DNA of 64,000 bases, from NCBI RefSeq assembly GCF_029852145.1, contig NC_079978.1, positions 13,939,153 through 14,003,152 of the forward strand, in the 5' to 3' direction. A program made the position numbers and the translations under genes. Numbering within the stretch: position 1 is the first letter of the stretch; each line of letters starts with the position of its first letter. Positions 38,038 to 49,963 of the stretch are shown in pieces. The notes under the pieces were generated by a model. That model saw nothing but the letters and a program-made list of their open reading frames with translations, had not been told where the DNA came from and ran no database searches. The stretch is from Microplitis mediator. Lineage: Eukaryota > Arthropoda > Insecta > Hymenoptera > Braconidae.

Positions 38038-38113
38038 AAGCATAATCGTGAACAAGACGTTTAAAAACGATCCTTATTGATTATTTAGAATTTCTCGAAT
38101 TCTCGGAGATTGA
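38038..38113. repeat. ~78-bp dispersed repeat, copy 2
   Basis: Matches 13178-13255 with few differences, and directly follows the Copia LTR. It may be part of the DNA into which Copia inserted. Confidence 0.5.
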
Positions 38114-38117
38114 AAGT

Positions 38118-38288
38118 ATTGGGTAAAAATGAAATTTCTGTCAAAAAACTAAAAGTCGTAACGATACACCTCTTAATATCAATATTAAAGGCTCAAACTT
38201 GCACAATAATTTTTTTTTTGTCATGAGGAATAATATTTTCACAGTATCGAAAAAAAAAAAAAATGGTCGATTTTTTTGGCCCAGTCTA
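38118..38288. mobile_element. One-arm fragment of the FB1 family
   Basis: The sequence from GGGTAAAAATGAAATTTCTG through TATCAATATTAAAGGCTC to GGCCCAGTCTA matches the right arm of 5548-6500. The left arm is absent. It ends at a short TATATATG tract shared with the next foldback. Confidence 0.7.
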
Positions 38289-38298
38289 ATATATATGT

Positions 38299-39082
38299 TA
38301 GGGTGGTCGTTAAAAATTAAATTTTCTCAGGGGTCCCATAAAAAGCTTCTTTTTAGTGAAAAAATACGAGGGGAATTCGATTTTCCCGTTTTAAGTAAAA
38401 AAGAACACGTGCCAAAGGACGATCAAAGTTCACTTTTCGATACAATCGCGGTTTTTTTTAAATATCTCATGAAATATGCAGATTAAAGGAAAAAACCATC
38501 AGAACAACTTTGTCGAAAATTGAATTCTTGACAACAAATGTCACAATCATTTTTTTTATAAAACGTGTATTTATAAAGATATTTTAAAAAAACTTTTTTT
38601 AGATCTTATCAATTGGGCATTTTAAGGATAACGAATGTTAAAAATAACGTTTTTTCTTAAATATAGACAGCTTCGTAACTCGTAACATATCAATTATTAA
38701 TGCTTGTTACAGTTTCTATATACTTAGAAAAATGTTATTTTCAAAATTTGTAACCCTTAAAACGCTCAATTCATCAGATCTAAAAAAAATTTTTTTAAAT
38801 ATCTTCATAAATATACATTTTATAAAAAAAATTAATGTGATCTTTTTTGTCAAGATTCTAATTTCCTACAAAATTTTTCTCATGGTTTTTCCCTTTAATT
38901 TGCATATTTCATGAGATATTAAAATAAAACCGCGATTCTATCGAAAAATGAACTTGGATCGTCCTTTGGCACGTGTTCTTTTTACTTAAAACGAAAAAAC
39001 CAAATTCCCCACATATTTTTTCACTAAAAAGAAATTTTTTATTGGGCCCCTGAAAAAATTTAATTTTTAACGACCACCCTAA
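38299..39082. mobile_element. Foldback FB7 (TAGGGTGGTCG ends)
   Basis: TAGGGTGGTCGTTAAAAATT at the left is mirrored by its complement at the right. Arms of about 350 bp carry GGCACGTGTTCTTTTTACTT in inverted orientation. It lies between short TA tracts. The centre is AT-rich and non-coding. Confidence 0.8.
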
Positions 39083-39084
39083 TA

Positions 39085-40600
39085 TATATACTTTTGAAAA
39101 GATAAAAAAAAAGTAAGATTGTGTTTGTTTACGCCAATACTGTCTACATTTATGTACGATCGTAAATTTCATCTTGATCCAAAGGATTTCGTTTACAATT
39201 TACAATCTCAGATTGACACAAAATAACAATGGAAGACTATAGCTATATTTTATTGGTCATGATTATGTCTTGCTGAGAGTGCTTTAATAAATTCTACAAA
39301 ATAATAATACTTACAAATAATAAGAGATCAAAATAAATTCAGAATTTTAATTTTTCATACTTGATATGTATTATTTCGTTAGCTTTTATTCAAGTATGAT
39401 ACATCATTGAAATAACTTTCTCACTCAATGGCACGCAAGTCAAAATTTTCTGAATTAACTTTTCTTCAAGCAGACATGAATTATTTACCTCATTTTCTAC
39501 GTTATAATATAATATTATCTTAGTCGAAAGCTTTTTTTTTATATTTTTAAAAATACTTTGTCTATCCCTTTCTTGTTTATAATAAAAATTTTTTATAATA
39601 TCTTATATCTAAAATTGTTTTTATTTAGGTAAAAAAATTTTATATTTATTTTTCTTTCACAACAAAGTTATAAAAATGTGTCATAATTTGTAATAAATAA
39701 CTTTGTTATATTTTATAATTTCGAGATAATTGAAGAAGTCCATCGTGTTTTAATTTTATTTTTTAAATTTTCGATTACCTTGTTGATCAGTCAAGAAATT
39801 TAATTTAATGGTACTGTATTCGGTCGAGTAACTGATCGAGATTTCGGCAAAGTGAATGTAAAAGCTGTAACGACAAATTTAACATAATCAGACAGAATAC
39901 GAAATTGAAAACGTCAAGTGCACCCGACATCTACCAATCAAACAAGAGTTGTACACTCGTAACCTTCTGATTATCTCAATCGTTCGCTACAGTATAGATT
40001 TTTTTATTTTTGTTTTCTATACTTTATCAAACGATCGAATATATTTAACTTATGTTTAATCAATAACAGTATCATTTATTAAAATTCACTATAATATAAA
40101 TTAATATTTTCTACAATTATCAATAATGTCTCGAAATACTGAAAGATTGAAATTTCATCCAATGGATGCGAATTAAAATTAAAAGAAAAATTTTTTAAAA
40201 TCGTTTAACTATGAAAATAAATTATATGAAATGATTGAAATAAAAAATAGCGAAAAGTGGGAAAAATTAAAAGAAGTGGGGAAGAATAGAATACCGTTTA
40301 TTGATAAAACCAATTTTTTCATAATTTCTAGAAGAAATTTCGGGAAAAGTCATTAAAATAAAGATTTCATTGACTTCTGACTGAGATCAGAGCTTTAATA
40401 TATAAAGTATCCGAGAAAAATGTTAAAAAAGTGTTTTTTCAATTTTTTTGTTGGGAATATTAATTAAACTAAAAAACGTATTGCATTGTATTATGTAGTG
40501 GTCAAAAAATATCATGAAGACGAAGAATTAGTATGATTATGAAAACATTGTAGTGCATTATATTATGATTTATCCGGGAAAAAAGACATAAATACTTATT
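39085..40600. other. Intronic sequence with nothing recognised
   Basis: AT-rich. A slightly more complex, less AT-rich stretch lies at 39790-40000, but it has no ORF, repeat copy or terminal repeat that I can see. It could be ancestral intron or contain host regulatory DNA. Confidence 0.5.
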
Positions 40601-40770
40601 TTTTAAACTTTCTGTCGTCGATATTTTTTGAACTAATCAACTGATTTGAATGTTCAATGTGGCAATCAACGCGTTAAATTATTCTAAAGCTGATAAAATT
40701 TTGGAAATGATTGGTTCCGTCGTTTCAAAGATATTCGCGAAAAACTATTTTTCACCAAAGTCAAAATGTA
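40600..40770 (+). repeat. Fragment of the AACTTCCCGC repeat family
   Basis: GTGGCAATCAACGCGTTAAA, AGCTGATAAAATTTTGG and TTTCAAAGATATTCGCG follow the same order as the inner part of 42086-42942. The Gypsy LTR begins right after it. Confidence 0.5.
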
Positions 40771-40779
40771 TATCATGTA

Positions 40780-41118
40780 TGAAGTGACTGGGATGAAGTT
40801 TATAGGATCTTAATCACTACGTTAATTAATTTATTCAACTCCAATTGATTACATTAACAGAGTAATAAATAATGAGTTTTATTTAATGAAATATATGATA
40901 CAATATAATGCTAGACGCATTAAATATGTGTTGGCTAGTTGCCGGGTATCTCTCTATTGTACGCGTGTGTACTGTACTGAGTACTGTGTGTACTGTGTCG
41001 CTACCAAATATCGTATCCGCGTGGGGGAAAATATTCGGCGATCGATGATGATCGATGATTGACGGACTTATCCGAAATTATGAATTTTAATAATATAAGT
41101 AGTGACGTAGTTGCTACA
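40780..41118 (-). mobile_element. Gypsy 3' LTR
   Basis: In + orientation it runs from TGAAGTGACTGGG to GTAGTTGCTACA (TG...CA). It matches 47159-47459 along nearly its whole length, with scattered substitutions. It contains AATAAA-like signals and TGTACTGTACTGAGTACTG-type repeats. Confidence 0.8.
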
Positions 41119-41987
41119 GTAGGGGAGAGCCGCTGTAGTTGTAACAAGGGGCAGTTGTAACACTCAATGAAAAACTATTTAAAAAACTGAAAATTATTGT
41201 TATTCTTTTTTTAACTTATTAAAAATAGTAAATTATTGACTAGATCAAAGTTTCAGTGATTAATCTTGTTCCGATATTAAAATATTGAGCATTGTTGAAA
41301 ATACGCGTTAAAACTTTTTTTTGTACGCTTCACAATTTTTTTGATAACAAATTTGTTTTCTAATGTTATGATGTGAGACTTGTATTAATACTTTAAGGGA
41401 CATATCAAGAGTATTGTATAATCGAATTTTACATCAATTTACTGATTTTTGTTATTGTAATTAGATTTTTATTAACAACTCTGCGTGAGGGTCAGTTGTA
41501 ACACTCAGAGTCGTGTATGGGATCTGCGCAAACTGGATGCGCCATAAATCTACTCTGGGATAGTGTTATTTTTTTATTGTTTCAATATTTATAAATATTT
41601 AATAATTTATGTTAAAGATCCCAATATATGTGATACTATAAGTTTAAATACTTGACTTTAAGAGTTAATAAAGTATAATAGTATGTTTTAAGACTGAATA
41701 ATAAAAGCAATTTGGTGAAAAATATCTATTTCGTTCCGTGTTACAACTGCCCCTGCACTGTGTTACAACTGCAACCCACGCGCGCCGCCATCTTGGCCCC
41801 TGACTTTAGTTAAATAAATTGATTTTTTAATAAGTTAACATTGACTTTTTTCAAATTAACTAAATCAGTCACATAAAAGATACTATCAGCTATCTTTCTG
41901 ACAGTTTTTAAGTTTACTATCTTAAAAAAAACAAATGGAATCGAAAAAATAAAATTTTTTGTTACAACTGCAGCACCTCTCCCCTAC
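41119..41987. mobile_element. DNA transposon with GTAGGGGAGAG ends
   Basis: GTAGGGGAGAGC and GTTGTAAC near the left end are mirrored by GTTACAACTGCAGCACC and CTCTCCCCTAC at the right. GTTGTAACAC-type words recur within 350 bases of each end. The 869-bp interior is AT-rich and non-coding. It sits between the Gypsy 3' LTR and the Gypsy body. Confidence 0.65.
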
Positions 41988-42085
41988 TTCTTCTCTTAAA
42001 AAAAAAATATGATGCTTATGTACAAATAAAAAATAAGAGATATTTACAATGCAAAACAAAAATAATAAAAAAAAATCTGTCTATC

Positions 42086-42701
42086 GGTTGACCCTGCGGG
42101 CCAGCCTCAAAACTTCCCGCTGTTTTCGAGCTCCTTGAGCTCAAAAACATTGTTGTGGATACATTTTCGAGCTCTTCGAGCTCGAAAATACGTTTGTATT
42201 CCATTGTTTTCGAAAAAAACCGATTTTAGCATTTCTTTCTCCCACAATATCTCAGGAACGAATTGACCGATTTTGATGGTTGAGGTGGCAATCGACGTGT
42301 TTTATTGAGTTTTAGAGCTGATCAAATTTTGAAACTGTTTGGTTCAGTTGTTTCGAAGATATACGCAAAAAACCGTTTTTTACCATTTCTTTTGCCCGCG
42401 ATAACTCTCGAACGAATTATCCGATTGAGATGGCTAAGGCGACAATCGACGCGTTTTAGTGAGTTCTAGAGCTGATTAGATTCTGAAGTCAATCGTTCAA
42501 GTCGTTTCTAAGAAATCAATAAAAAACTAAAAAAAAAAAAAATTTTTTTTCCGTAATTCGCCAATATTTTCGAGTCTACTTGATCAAATGATCTGAAATT
42601 TTCAGAAAAATTGATGGCCAACATGCTCTTTCGATTGCCGCCTTAACCATCCAAATCGGTTCATTAGTTAAAAAGTTATAGACCGGTCACACATATACAT
42701 A

Positions 42702-42775
<74 letters not shown>

Positions 42776-42942
42776 TACATACATACATACACTCGGACAT
42801 CATTCTGAAAATAGTCAGAATAGCTTCCTAGGACCTCAAAACGTCGACATCTGATGAAAATTTGAATTTCGAAAATCGGGGTGAAAACAATAACTTCCCA
42901 ATTTTTCGAAAATCGTCGATTTTTTTAGCGGGAAGTTAAAAA
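42086..42942 (+). repeat. AACTTCCCGC repeat family, copy A
   Basis: It begins GGTTGACCCTGCGGGCC, then AAAACTTCCCGCTGTTTTCG, and ends ATCGTCGATTTTTTTAGCGG followed by GAAGTTAAAAA. It is the inverse of 58117-59335 in order and detail, including an embedded CA microsatellite at about 42703-42772. AACTTCCCGCT near one end and AGCGGGAAGTT near the other form a short inverted pair. It is non-coding and of unknown class, and lies inside the Gypsy 3' region. Confidence 0.75.
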
Positions 42943-43906
42943 TCAATTACTAAATTAATAATAAAATTTAAGCATGTGTGCTACGTTGTGAGGAAAGTAC
43001 TGGCTAGAGAGAATACACTAAATACTAAACAAAAAGATGAATTTAAACGAGAGTTTAAATTAAATTAAATAAAATAATTATATGTGTTGTCGGCCACGAA
43101 ATAGGCAGGTTTCAGTCTGTCAATGAAAATTTCAGTATTGGCGCGTTTGTAGTTTACGATAAAATATTTATCGTGTCACGCGACGACTTCGTACGGACCC
43201 TCACACGGAGCTGAGAAAGATGGTCCAATTCGTCCGACTCGCACTAGTACGTGGGAGGAAGTGTTGAGGTCTCTGAAGCCGAAAACAGAACGCTCTCCAT
43301 GATGCGCGGTTTCGGCTGGTGTCAGTTTATCAAAGTATGATTTTAAGTCACGTAAAACGCTTACGGCATTTGCGTGTGTATTTGACGGAACTAGTAGTTC
43401 ACCTGGTAAACAAATCGCCTCACCGTATGCAAGTTCGGCTGGGGTAGCTTGTATGTCCTCTTTCCAGGCTGCTCGTAGACCGAATGAAACAATGGGTTGC
43501 GCGTCATACCAAGTGTCGTCGTGACACAACAGTGCGGCCTTGAGTTGCCAGTGTAGGCGTTCCACCAGTCCAGTGGATTAAGGATGATATGGCGTCGTTA
43601 AAAGATGTGTGATACTGAATAATTTTTTCAGAGATTGAAACAACGATGATCTGAATTGTCCTCCTTGATCGGACGTTATTCTATTTGGTACACCTATTTG
43701 GTACTGACAGTATCTGCGTCTCTGTTTTTAAGTGCTACGGCTTCTGGAAACTGGAAAAATCTGTTGACGATCGTCAGGCACTTGTTGTAGCCGTGAGATA
43801 CTGGTAAAGAGACTAAAGCGATGTGGATATAGCGAGAGGTGAAGACATGTAACGATGAATCTTGTTTCGCTGACAATTTATGGAAGCTTTGGCCCATTCT
43901 CGACAA
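42943..43906 (-). pseudogene. Gypsy integrase relic
   Basis: On the - strand: IHIALVSLPVSHGYNKCLTI and VNRFFQFPEAVAL (integrase core; Asp is replaced in the usual VDRF, giving VNRF), a frameshift near 43690, then ERLHWQLKAALLCHDD, PAELAYGEAICLPGE and a C-terminal VRVGRIGPSFSAPCEGPYEV. These are typical Ty3/gypsy integrase blocks; the enzyme inserted element cDNA. The frame breaks and the Asn show it is inactive. Bases 42943-43170 are 3' non-coding. Confidence 0.75.
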
Positions 43907-44660
43907 TCTTTCTGGATTAATGGCTAAACGTAGCGTTTGCTCACCCGTTTCTGAGACACTCTGGTACCGGGGTGTGCCAGCGAGTGCAGCGCGTTGAAAA
44001 CTTTCTTTCGAAGTTGATCAGAAACATATGGACGTGGTTTACCTGATGAAAAGTCACAATAAACTGCAACCGGATGGTCGTTGAAGACAATTCGTTGCCA
44101 CTGTAGTGACGTCGTTGCGTTGCTAAGAAGATCTTGAAGTTCAGGATCGCTCTTTTGAGCATTTACCAGCTCATGCGTGGTAATCGGCGTCGAAATGGCT
44201 TCAACGCGTGACAGCGTGTCTGCAACGATGTTCTCATGTCCAGAAATGTGTCTAAAATCACTCGTGAATTGGCCAATAAAGTCTAGGCGACGAAATTGCC
44301 ACAGTGATGCTCGTTCAGTACTTTGCTGAAAAGCAAAAAGCAGCTTCTTATGGTCGGTGTAGATCGCAACCTGCTTACCTTCAAAAATATGACGAAAGTG
44401 TCAGACAGCTTCGTAGATGGCATGAAGTTCACGATCGAACGTCGATAATTTTTGAATGGATGGCTGTAGTTTTCTACTGAAGAACGCGAGCGGTTGCCAT
44501 TCTCTGTCAACTAGTTGTTGCAGACTGCACCAATGGCTGTGTTTGGTGCGTCAGAGAAAATAGCCCGTTGCGTCGTCGTTTGGATGCACAAGCATTGCAG
44601 CGTTGGCTAATGCCTGCTTTGCGTTGTCATAAGCCTGTCAGGGTTCTAGTGTCTTGACGA
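43907..44660 (-). pseudogene. Gypsy RNase H and linker relic
   Basis: Translation is broken over several frames. The - strand RNase H block is visible in pieces around 44280-44640, including an FSRKL-like stretch in one frame and AIVEAVRHF-like residues in another. The linker near 44160-44280 contains a HISGHENIVADTLS-like run. No single frame is open. The position between RT and integrase supports the assignment. Confidence 0.5.
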
Positions 44661-45620
44661 TCAGCGTCGATTTTTTGACTTTTGGCCCCCGAGTAGTTTA
44701 TTCAGCGGCGCAAGGATTTTTGCAGCATTTCTGATAAATTTCCTGTAAAAATTTATGGTTCCCAGAAAACCACATAATACAGAAATCGTACTAAGAAATT
44801 TTCGGTAAATGATTACGTCTACCCTGTCGGGAAACGGCTCGATACCTTTGTCACTGATGTGATGACCTAAAAATTTTACCTCGTGCTGGCCCAACACCGA
44901 TTTGGCTGCGTTGATTACAAGTCCGTAGTCTTGTAAGCGCTGAAATAAAATTTTTAGGTGCTCGAGATGTTGCTCCTTGTTCTCTGAAGCTACTAGCACG
45001 TCTTCGATACATGGGAAGACAAACGGTAGGTCTCGTGTGGCCTGATCGATGAAACTTTGGAAAGTTTGCGCGGCATTTCGAAGTCCAAACGTCATGTATG
45101 GAAATTCGAACAAGCCAAAAGGTGTGATGATGGCTGTCTTCTCGATGTCTTCTTTGGCGACGGGGATTTGGTTGAAGGCTCTAACCAAATCTAGCACTTG
45201 AAATATATTTTTACCGTGCAGGGTTGCGATAAAATTGTTGAGTCGTCGGACCGGGTAATTATAATGTATCGTGCGCGCATTAAGTGGTCGATAGTCGCCA
45301 CATGGTCGCCGATGTCCAGATTTCTTGGGTACAAGATGGAGTGGAGACGCCCAAAGATTGGCTGATGGACATGTGACTCCCAGTTGAGCCATCTTGCGAA
45401 ATTCTTCTTGCGCGATTTTTAATTTATTTGGCGCAAGACATCGCGCTTTGCACGATACTGGAGGTACAGGTGTCGTCTTGCTATGGTGCACTGTCGAATG
45501 CTTCTTTGCTGAAGTGATTCCTTCAGGTCAAGTTATAGCCGGGTAGTTTGATAACAGTTTATAGAAACTGTATCACCATCGATTAATTTGATGCACTTTG
45601 CATCCGAGCGTTTTGAATTT
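44661..45620 (-). pseudogene. Gypsy reverse transcriptase relic
   Basis: A 276-codon open stretch reads SPLHLVPKKSGHRRPCGDYR, PLNARTIHYNYPVR, QVLDLVRAFNQIPV, FPYMTFGLRNAAQTFQSFID and FLGHHISDKGIEPFPDRV, a standard Ty3/gypsy RT. The catalytic YIDD appears as CIED, so one aspartate is lost. The frame breaks upstream (near 45491-45630) and downstream (near 44661). It is related to insect CsRn1/mdg3-type elements by overall feel; this subfamily is a guess. Confidence 0.85.
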
Positions 45621-45890
45621 ACGCGTGTTTAGAGACCAGTGGAGCCAGCAAGAAAATCGGCACTAATGATTGGTTTCGTGACGTCAGCGATGATGAATCT
45701 CCACGTAAATTCTCGACGTAAACCGAGGTTTAAAGTCAATGTGACGTAACCGTATGTTTCGATCAGCGAGTCATTTGCTGCATGAAGTTGGTATCCTACT
45801 GGTGTAGGCTTGCATTTCATTCACCCGTATGGATAAACAGAAAGATCTGAACCAGAATTCACGAGGTATTGTGTATTATTCGTGGTTAGA
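45621..45890 (-). pseudogene. Gypsy protease relic
   Basis: The - strand reads LVNSGSDLSVYPYG, TGA, then KCKPTPVGYQLHAANDS, YVTLTLNLGLRREFTW and VTKPIISADFLA. The retropepsin Asp-Ser/Thr-Gly is Asn-Ser-Gly here, so the catalytic Asp is missing, and a stop follows. It lies between gag and RT as expected. Confidence 0.75.
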
Positions 45891-46682
45891 TCGACAACAA
45901 ATAGGCGGTTAGAAGATGCGAGAGAGTCGCTTTCCGCCGCTAGTGACTCTCGTTCACGTTTCCCGCAAACTTGCAGCCTGGCGTACATTTGTACGCGGTT
46001 TTACCAACTTTTGTGTGGCAATAACAGATGCCTGTTTTCTCAAGCTTGCGTGGCTTGGATTCACTTCAAGGGCGTTTGTTTTGTTTTCGCTCACTTGTTT
46101 CTGCAGTGCAATCGTCTCCTGCGAGGATGATGATGAAGCAACAGCACCAGTGTGAGTCACTTGAAACATCTCATGTAGCTTATCGGCAGTTTTGGCTAAC
46201 TCGTCGATAGAAGCTGTAGTTGGAGAGATAGCTAGAAGCTCTTGTGTCTTCTTAGGCAAGTTTGCCAGCTATCTTGCTTTCAGGACTACGTCATCAATGG
46301 TCGGCGCGAGTGATTCAAGATGGCGGAGGAACTGCGATGATGATCGGTCACCAATCGCTTCGCCATCTAGGAGCTGACGCAGTTTGGCTTCTTCAGACTT
46401 TGAGTAGCATGAGATAAGCGTAGCTTTCAACTTGTAGTATGGCTTCGTCGTCGGTGGGTTGATGATGACGGTCTCAACCTCACATGCATACTCGGTGTCA
46501 ATGAGAGAGACCGCGTATTTGAATTTCTCTTTCTCAGTTGCTACGCCATGGATCGCAAACTGAGTTTCAAGCTGCGCAAACCATAGGCTCACTCGTTTTG
46601 GGTTAAAGTGAGGTGCCTTGAGCGAGTTGAGGATCATTGGTTTAGCATCTACAAACTCATAGCCTACCTTTGGATCTGACAT
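45891..46682 (-). pseudogene. Gypsy gag relic
   Basis: It begins with Met at 46682 and reads LKAPHFNPKRVSLWFAQLET, KEKFKYAVSLID and LRQLLDGEAIGDRSSSQFLR, a capsid-type gag of insect Gypsy elements. A stop near 46266 breaks it. It continues in another frame to a Cys-rich CHTKVGKTAYKC knuckle-like segment near 45990. It packages element RNA in the intact family. Confidence 0.75.
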
Positions 46683-47134
46683 CGTAAATGTATGAGAAAC
46701 ACTAACACAATAGAACTAATACAAAATTTAATACCATTGTAAGTGGATTAGTGTCCGTCGAAGCTGACTCACTGCTTAGGAATGTTCGAGACGCTTCGAG
46801 TCGCACGAAAATTATCACTGGGCGGAAATTTAACGCGAATGATAATTTTATTCACTGTATTTTACACAAGAATTCACTGATCACTTTTATCACAATTTAA
46901 TTTGCACCCCGATGGTGTCCCTTAAATTACAAACCAGTGCGGCATGCGTCCAAAATGCCTCGCACTGAACCAGCCGTGATAAAAGGCTTGCACAACACTT
47001 AATTCAAACACGTCACTGTTGTAAAGAATCCGCGGAATTAATATTCACGATTAGTTATCAGCGGAGACGCGATGTTGTGCACTCAACGTGCCATTTGCCA
47101 CGTGGAACGTGAGCACGAAATGGCGTCCTCTTGA

Positions 47135-47158
47135 AAATCAGGTCGGGTATTCACCAAT
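47135..47158 (-). promoter_or_regulatory. Gypsy primer-binding site
   Basis: On the - strand the 5' LTR end ...CACTACA is followed by TTGGTGAATACCCGACC. TGGTGA...CCCGAC resembles the tryptophan-tRNA primer site used by CsRn1-type Gypsy elements. Confidence 0.4.
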
Positions 47159-47459
47159 GTAGTGACTGGGATGAGGTTTATAGGATCTTAATCACTACGT
47201 TAATTGATTTATCTGACTCCAATTGATTACATTAACAGAGTAATAAATAATTAGTTTTATTTAATGAAATATATGATACAATATAATGCTAGACACATTA
47301 GATATGTGTTGGCTAGTTGCCGGGTATCTCTCTATTGTACGCGTATATACTGTACTGTGTACTGTGTCACTACCGAATATCGTATCCACGTGGGGTAAAA
47401 TATTCGGCGATCGATGATGATAGATGATTGACGGATTTATCCGAAATTATGAATTTTAA
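47159..47459 (-). mobile_element. Gypsy 5' LTR, outer end truncated
   Basis: It matches 40780-41090 along its length. The last ~28 bases of the other copy (up to GTTGCTACA) are missing, and an unrelated tandem repeat begins at 47460. A target duplication therefore cannot be assessed. Confidence 0.8.
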
Positions 47460-47900
47460 ACTGGTTCAGCCTGGAGTACCAAGGGTTCTAGCTGTCAGAT
47501 TGTTCGATGATGGAAGGGCTCAGATCTTTCCGTAGGGGGGAGAGGACAGAGCAAAAAAATATCTGAGCCCGTCCATCATCGAACAATCTGACAGCTACAG
47601 ACCTTGGTACTCCGGCCTGCCTTAGTTGGATTTTGTAGTCATTATTTTTCTGCTCTCCCCTATTCCACACAACAAAAATATCTGAGCCCTTCTATCATCA
47701 GACAATCTGACAGCCAGAGCTCTTGGTAAACCAGCCTGAACCAGTTAGATTTTGTAGTCATTATTTTTCTATTCTCCCCTCTCCCTAGAAAAAGATCTAA
47801 GCCCTTTACTGTCGAACAATCTGACAGCTAAAGCTTTTGGTACTCCAGCCTGAACCAGTTTGATTTTTTAATCATTATTTATCTGTACCCCCCCCCCCCC
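47460..47900. repeat. Tandem array of ~125-bp units with an inverted first unit
   Basis: Three direct units share ATCTGAGCCC, CATCGAACAATCTGACAGC, TTGGTACTCCAGCCTG and ATTTTGTAGTCATTATTTTT. The first ~75 bases are the same sequence inverted, so 47460-47620 can form a long hairpin. A poly(C) run ends the array near 47890. Confidence 0.7.
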
Positions 47901-49427
47901 ACGCACCAAAGATCTGCCGAAATAACGAAAATATATTTAAAATATTTCCTACATATATGTCGATTACATTACATCATATATATTTGGCGTACAAAAAAAT
48001 ATATATGATGTACATTTTGACTATATAAGAAATAAATTTTTATATATGAAAAACAGCCAAAAGTTATGTATTTGAAATATATTTTTTTTTATATGTAAAA
48101 TTGATGTGAAATATATGTACGTATATTTCACACATATTATAATTATATTTTATTTAAGGTAAATGTCCCAATACCGGAACAAGACCCAATACCGGAACGA
48201 TTTGATAATCGTTATATTATGTTTTAACTCGTACGCGATGAAATTAAATAAAACTTTCTTTATTTAAACCCTTAATCTTTTAGTTACAAAATAGGATATA
48301 AAACAGATTTTAGAATATATCCGAAATATGAAAAAAAAAATGTTAATTATAGCAATAGTCTTGAATCCATGACTTTTTCATGTCTCTTAATGGTTTTGCT
48401 AAGAAATCAGTCAATGGTCTTAAGCTTATAGATAATGTATAGAATTCCTTTTCAATAATTTTATTTTTGTATGTGCATCTTAAATGACATAAAATTCACG
48501 AAAACATATTAACTTTACTGTTCGTCTATTGGTTCACCAAAATGAACCCGTGCCCAGTACCGGAACAGTCAGTCATATTAATGTCATTAATGTTATCAAT
48601 AGACATTTACGGTGAGTTTTATTGACTGGCTAAATCAAGTGCAATATTAATTATTACTGGAGCCCTAACTTTTAATGCAGTATGTATGATTGTTATAAAA
48701 AAAGCATTAAATATAGATAAACTCTAATTTAAATCATAAAAAATAATTTTTTTTTTAATTAACTTTATAGTATAACCTCAAATGATTTATTTTGTTTCTA
48801 TTCTTCAGTTCAAAGTCATTTTTTTCATTAGATATTTAATCATTTAAAAATTTTAAATACATTTTACATTATGAGTATGATATAGCAGACATCAGACAAA
48901 TTTAAAATTATTAACAAATCGAGTAAATCATTAATAAAATAAAATTTTAAAAAATGCGCATTCAAAAAATTTTAAAAATTAGTAGTGCTCTTTTAATAAA
49001 TATTATTTTTTTAATTATTTACCTTATTTATTTATAATTTTAAATTTGTCTGATGACTGCTACATTTACGCTCGTTTTACATTAATATTATTTAATAATT
49101 GTTAATATTTTCACTATGAATGAATACAAAAAAAACTCATTTTACTTACTGTTCCGGTATTAGGACAACCAAATTCCCGTATTGGGACAAGGCTATTTCA
49201 GCGTTCCGGTATTTTGTCTTTTGGGTGTCATAGAAAAAATTTTTTTTAGGTAGATTTTTTTAAAAATCTAGGTATTGTATTTGTCCTCATGGTCGATTTT
49301 TCAAGGAATTTTGTCACAACCTATCATAATTAGTTGAGTAGAGTTCGAAAATACCATTCGTTGAAAAATTTATATATGTATGTATATATATATGTAATAG
49401 AACCAAGTTTTGAGAACACGATTGCGC

Positions 49428-49963
49428 CTAGAATTCTTATCGGATGCTAATGAAATTTTTTACACTTATTCTATGGGCGATTACCACGGTTAAGTTCGAA
49501 GATGGGCTGAATCGTTCGATTAGTTTAGAAGATATGGCTGTTTTAAATTCCCACGATTTTTCAAAAAAAAAAAATTTTATCCATTTTCAAGTTCATATAA
49601 CTTTCTTTAAAACTAAAACTCATAGATGATTTCCGTAAAAAGTATTTGAAAGCTTCTCTAATAAGCTTTAATTTATGACCTTAAACTTGATGTTTTGACC
49701 ATTTCTTCAAATAATTTGATAGCCTTGAAAATTTTAATGGATTCAAAAAATGTTGAAAATATGGTTTTCATTCAACATCATTTATGCATTTCCCATTATA
49801 ATCAAATTTCGTCAGTTGTATTTTATTGTGCACAAAATAACCTGTAAATTTCACAACTATTTTATATTTTAAAAGTATTTCTTTTATTACTTATGATGTA
49901 TCAAATGTACCTCTACGACGTATGATTATAACTGGTCTTGTCATTACGATAGCACCTACAGTT
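49428..49963 (+). repeat. Repeat R, partial tandem copy 2
   Basis: It starts AATTCTTATCGGATGCTAAT and matches the first two thirds of the following copy. It breaks off after GGTCTTGTCATTACGATAGC, exactly where the next copy starts. Confidence 0.75.

Noticed and set aside
42690..42790. CA/CATA repeat as telomeric or regulatory DNA
   Set aside because: It is the microsatellite embedded in both long copies of the AACTTCCCGC family.
43090..46690. An active Gypsy element
   Set aside because: Protease Asp, an RT aspartate and the integrase Asp are changed, and there are multiple frame breaks and insertions.
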